This document shows positions 61,428 through 64,000 of a DNA stretch of 64,000 nt, piece by piece. The notes beneath the pieces are model-generated. The model was not told the DNA's origin. It ran no database searches and saw nothing but the letters and a program-made list of their open reading frames with translations. Position 1 is the stretch's first letter; each line of letters begins with the position of its first letter. The stretch spans positions 233,848 to 297,847 of the forward strand of contig NZ_FOFG01000003.1 in the NCBI RefSeq assembly GCF_900110915.1, given 5' to 3'. The position numbers and the translations under genes were made by a program. The stretch is from Faunimonas pinastri. Lineage in GTDB: Bacteria > Pseudomonadota > Alphaproteobacteria > Rhizobiales > Afifellaceae.

Positions 61428-63854
61428 ATGCCCCAGATCAAGGAAATCCTTCAGACCATGGATTACGGACCGTCGCCGGAGGCCAGCGACCACGTCACGG
61501 CCTGGCTGGAGAAGCATTCCGAAGGCTTCACGCACTTCATCGACGGCGCCTTCGTGTCGCCGGAGAACGTGGAGTTCTTCGAGGTCAGCGATCCCGCGCG
61601 CGCGACGCCGCTTGGCTGCGTGGCGCAGGGCACGACCGATGATGTCGGCAAGGCGGTGGATGCCGCGCGCCGCGCCTTCCGCACATGGTCGAAGCTGCCG
61701 GGCCACACGCGGGCCCGCTATCTCTACGCCATCGCCCGCCACATCCAGAAGCGCGAGCGCTTCCTCTCCGTCCTGGAGACGATGGATAACGGTAAGCCGA
61801 TCCGGGAATCGCGCGACATCGACATTCCGCTGGTCGCGCGGCACTTTTACCACCATGCCGGCTGGGCTGAGCTGATCGAGACGGAGTTCCCGGGCCATGC
61901 GCCGGTGGGCGTCTGCGGCCAGATCATTCCGTGGAACTTTCCGCTCCTGATGCTGGCGTGGAAGATCGCCCCGGCGCTGGCCGCCGGCAACACGATCGTG
62001 CTGAAACCAGCGGAGTTCACGCCGCTGACGGCGCTGGCATTCGCCGAGATCTGCCGCGAGGTCGGCCTGCCCGCGGGCGTCGTCAACATCGTCACCGGCG
62101 ACGGGCGGACGGGCGCGGCGCTGGTGGAGCATCCCGGCGTCGACAAGGTGGCCTTCACCGGATCCACCGAGGTGGGCCGGCTAATCCGCCAGGAAACGGC
62201 GGGCTCCGGCAAGAAGCTGTCGCTGGAGCTTGGCGGCAAGTCGCCCTTCATCGTCTTCGACGACGCCGATCTCGACGGCGCGGTGGAAGGCGTCGTGGAC
62301 GCGATCTGGTTCAACCAGGGTCAGGTCTGCTGCGCCGGCTCGCGCCTCCTCGTGCAGGAAGGCGTGGCGGATCGCTTCCATTCCAAACTGAAGACCCGGA
62401 TGGAAACGCTGCGGGTCGGCTCGCCGCTCGACAAATCCGTGGATGTCGGCGCCATCGTCGCCCCGGTCCAGCTCGACCGCATCCGCGAGCTGGTGGAGAA
62501 GGGCAAGGCGGAGGGCGGCACGATGTGGCAGGCCTCCACGCCGATGCCGGAAAACGGCTGCTTCTTCCCGCCGACCTTGTTCACCGACGTGGAGCCGTCC
62601 TCCACTGTGGCGGAAGTGGAGATCTTCGGCCCGGTCGCGGTCTCCATGACCTTCCGCACGCCGGAGGAGGCGATCCAGCTCGCCAACAACACGCGCTATG
62701 GCCTCGCCGCCTCCATCTGGACGGAGAACGTCAACCTGTCGCTGGACGTGGCCGCGCGGGTGAAGGCCGGCGTGGTCTGGGTCAACTGCACCAACATGTT
62801 CGATGCCGGCGCGGGCTTCGGCGGCTACCGGGAAAGCGGCTTCGGCCGAGAGGGCGGCCGCGAGGGGCTTTACGAATATCTGGCGCCCGTCTGGGAGAAG
62901 GGGCTCGCGAAGGGTCAGCCGGCGGCAAAGCCGGATCTTTCCGCGCTGCCGGCGGAAAGGGCGGCGGAAGGGGCGGCGGAAGGGGTTGCCCTCGCCACCT
63001 CCACGCCGACGATCGACCGCACGGCGAAGCTCTATGTCGGCGGCAAGCAGGCGCGGCCGGATTCCGGCTACAGCTACACTGTCCGCAACGGGCGCGGCGA
63101 ACCGGCGGGGCAGGCCGGGCTCGGCAACCGCAAGGACATCCGCAACGCGGTGGAGGCGGCCGCCAAGGCGAGTTCCTGGGGCGGCGTCACCGCGCATAAC
63201 CGGGCGCAGGTGCTTTATTACCTTGCCGAAAACCTGCAGACCCGTTCCGCCGAGTTCGAGGCGCGGCTTGCCTCGCTGACCGGCGTCTCGCCGGAAGCGG
63301 CGGCCGAGGAGGTGGGCGCTGCCATCCGCCGCACCTTCTGGTACGCCGCCTGGGCCGACAAGTTCGACGGCCACGTCCACGCGACGAAGTCGCGGCACGT
63401 GACGCTCGCCATCAACGAGCCCTGGGGCGTGGTCGGGGTCGTCTGCCCGGACGAGGCGCCGCTGCTGGGGTTCGTCTCGCTGGTGCTGCCGGCGATCGCG
63501 ATGGGCAACCGGGTCGTCGCCGTGCCCTCGGCGTCGCAGCCGCTGCTGGCCACCGACTTCTACCAGGTGCTCGATACCAGCGACGTGCCGGCCGGCGTGG
63601 TCAACATCGTCACCGGCGAAAGCGACGCGCTGGCGAAGGTCTTGGCCGATCACGACGAGGTGGCGGCGCTCTGGTATGTCGGCAGCGCCGAAGGCAGCGC
63701 GGCGGTCGAGAAGGCCTCCGCCGGCAATCTCAAGGCCACCTGGGTCAGCCATGGCCGCAGCCGCAACTGGCTGTCCGCCAGCGAAGGCCAGGGGCGCGAC
63801 TACCTCCGCCATGCCACCCAGGTGAAGAACATCTGGGTCCCATACGGCGAATAA
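61428..63854 (+). CDS. Double-domain aldehyde dehydrogenase, ALDH16-like
   Basis: The 808-residue protein has two ALDH domains. Domain 1 (about 1-500) is complete: Asn170 (IIPWNF), Glu267 (LELGG), catalytic Cys302 (GQVCCAG). Domain 2 (about 530-808) keeps PWGVVGVVCPDEAPLL and GVVNIVTGES, but is shortened and lacks the catalytic Cys (YVGSAEGSAAVEK then SHGRSRNW). This is the plan of ALDH16. It follows deoC by 12 bases and should oxidise the aldehyde released there. GAGGGAGATCAGC precedes the ATG at 61428. Confidence 0.9.
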   Translation: MPQIKEILQTMDYGPSPEASDHVTAWLEKHSEGFTHFIDGAFVSPENVEFFEVSDPARATPLGCVAQGTTDDVGKAVDAARRAFRTWSKLPGHTRARYLYAIARHIQKRERFLSVLETMDNGKPIRESRDIDIPLVARHFYHHAGWAELIETEFPGHAPVGVCGQIIPWNFPLLMLAWKIAPALAAGNTIVLKPAEFTPLTALAFAEICREVGLPAGVVNIVTGDGRTGAALVEHPGVDKVAFTGSTEVGRLIRQETAGSGKKLSLELGGKSPFIVFDDADLDGAVEGVVDAIWFNQGQVCCAGSRLLVQEGVADRFHSKLKTRMETLRVGSPLDKSVDVGAIVAPVQLDRIRELVEKGKAEGGTMWQASTPMPENGCFFPPTLFTDVEPSSTVAEVEIFGPVAVSMTFRTPEEAIQLANNTRYGLAASIWTENVNLSLDVAARVKAGVVWVNCTNMFDAGAGFGGYRESGFGREGGREGLYEYLAPVWEKGLAKGQPAAKPDLSALPAERAAEGAAEGVALATSTPTIDRTAKLYVGGKQARPDSGYSYTVRNGRGEPAGQAGLGNRKDIRNAVEAAAKASSWGGVTAHNRAQVLYYLAENLQTRSAEFEARLASLTGVSPEAAAEEVGAAIRRTFWYAAWADKFDGHVHATKSRHVTLAINEPWGVVGVVCPDEAPLLGFVSLVLPAIAMGNRVVAVPSASQPLLATDFYQVLDTSDVPAGVVNIVTGESDALAKVLADHDEVAALWYVGSAEGSAAVEKASAGNLKATWVSHGRSRNWLSASEGQGRDYLRHATQVKNIWVPYGE
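62952..62987 (+). repeat. 12-bp tandem repeat, 3 copies, in the inter-domain linker of the ALDH16-like gene
   Basis: Three units of GCGGAAGGGGCG form encode AERA-AEGA-AEGV between the two ALDH domains. The repeat keeps the frame and sits in a linker, where length changes should be tolerated. Confidence 0.75.
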
Positions 63855-63883
63855 AGGCGGCCGAGCCTTGGCGCCTGTAGCGC

Positions 63884-63906
63884 AGGGGAGAGCGGCGCTC
63901 TCCCCT
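63884..63906 (+). terminator. Hairpin after the ALDH16-like gene
   Basis: A 10-bp perfect stem AGGGGAGAGC (63884-63893) / GCTCTCCCCT (63897-63906), loop GGC. It closes the sugar operon. There is no T-run of more than two bases; termination may rely on the strong stem. Confidence 0.55.
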
Positions 63907-64000
63907 AGGTTCTGAACTCATTAAGGGTTGAGCTTCTGGTCGAAGGCTGATTCACCTGTTCGGGGAGGAGCATGGTGATGGCGCGTTACGATCTCAGCGA
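63907..64000 (+). mobile_element. Probable left end of an IS5-family insertion sequence (cut by window end)
   Basis: CTAG at 63905-63908, a target common for IS5-group elements, is followed by a sequence unlike its surroundings. At 63972 (or 63978) ATG opens MVMARYDLS after GGGGAGGAG, and MARYDL- followed by an acidic residue is a frequent start of IS5-family transposases. Only 9 codons are visible, and the terminal inverted repeat cannot be compared with its partner, so the call is tentative. Confidence 0.5.
63972..64000 (+). CDS. Transposase N-terminus, IS5-like (partial)
   Basis: Only the first 9 codons are inside the window. MVMARYDLS with a strong ribosome binding site (GGGGAGGAG, 63962-63970) resembles transposases of the IS5 family. 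Nothing of the catalytic DDE domain can be seen. Confidence 0.5.

Overview
The window comes from a G+C-rich bacterial genome. Third codon positions are strongly biased to G or C. The ABC importers, FCD-type GntR regulators and gene order point to an alphaproteobacterium, probably of the Hyphomicrobiales (Rhizobiales); that placement is inferred, since there is no rRNA or core gene to fix it. No tRNA, rRNA or CRISPR array was seen. Nearly every gene is a transporter, catabolic enzyme or local regulator, so this is an accessory catabolic region of a chromosome, chromid or large plasmid.

Layout. (1) 1-823: the end of a dihydroxyacetone kinase operon (dhaK tail, dhaL), closed by a 21-bp perfect hairpin. 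(2) 1322-8172: an S33 hydrolase followed by a complete Dpp/Opp-type peptide importer. (3) 8333-11740: a truncated GntR/FCD regulator remnant, a strong palindrome, then a complete NMT1/TauT-type importer. (4) 12020-31979: a mixed catabolic block. It holds a Rieske oxygenase with its reductase, a nitrilase-superfamily hydrolase, a GntR regulator, a hydantoinase-like enzyme, a NIPSNAP protein, a second NMT1-type binding protein, two ATZ/TRZ amidohydrolases, a questin-oxidase-like protein, an importer with two different permeases, a LysR regulator, a flavin monooxygenase, a cytosine-deaminase-like hydrolase and a gamma-glutamyltranspeptidase-like protein. The combination suggests import and stepwise oxidative and hydrolytic opening of an N-heterocycle. 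Three TGGTRTACCA sites tie the first part into one likely regulon.

(5) 32145-43657: a GntR regulator with an apparent extra winged helix faces a polar-amino-acid importer (binding protein, permease, ATPase). This is followed by an M20 hydrolase, an enolase-superfamily enzyme, an M24 creatinase/ectoine-hydrolase-like protein and a DapA-family lyase. Convergent to it is an aminotransferase, itself divergent from an orphan CTP-synthase-like amidotransferase and an SDR. It looks like catabolism of a modified amino acid or dipeptide. (6) 43964-48024: maleate-isomerase-like protein, a binding-protein-fold protein with no signal peptide and an MFS carrier, divergent from a LysR gene.

(7) 48423-63854: a sugar or polyol system with two dehydrogenases, two FGGY kinases, two ribose-type binding proteins, a SorC regulator, one ATPase, one permease, a DeoC aldolase and a double-domain ALDH16-like dehydrogenase. 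The logic is uptake, oxidation, phosphorylation, aldol cleavage and oxidation of the released aldehyde. In-frame tandem repeats occur in three of these genes. (8) 63884-64000: a hairpin and then the apparent start of an IS5-like insertion sequence that runs off the window.
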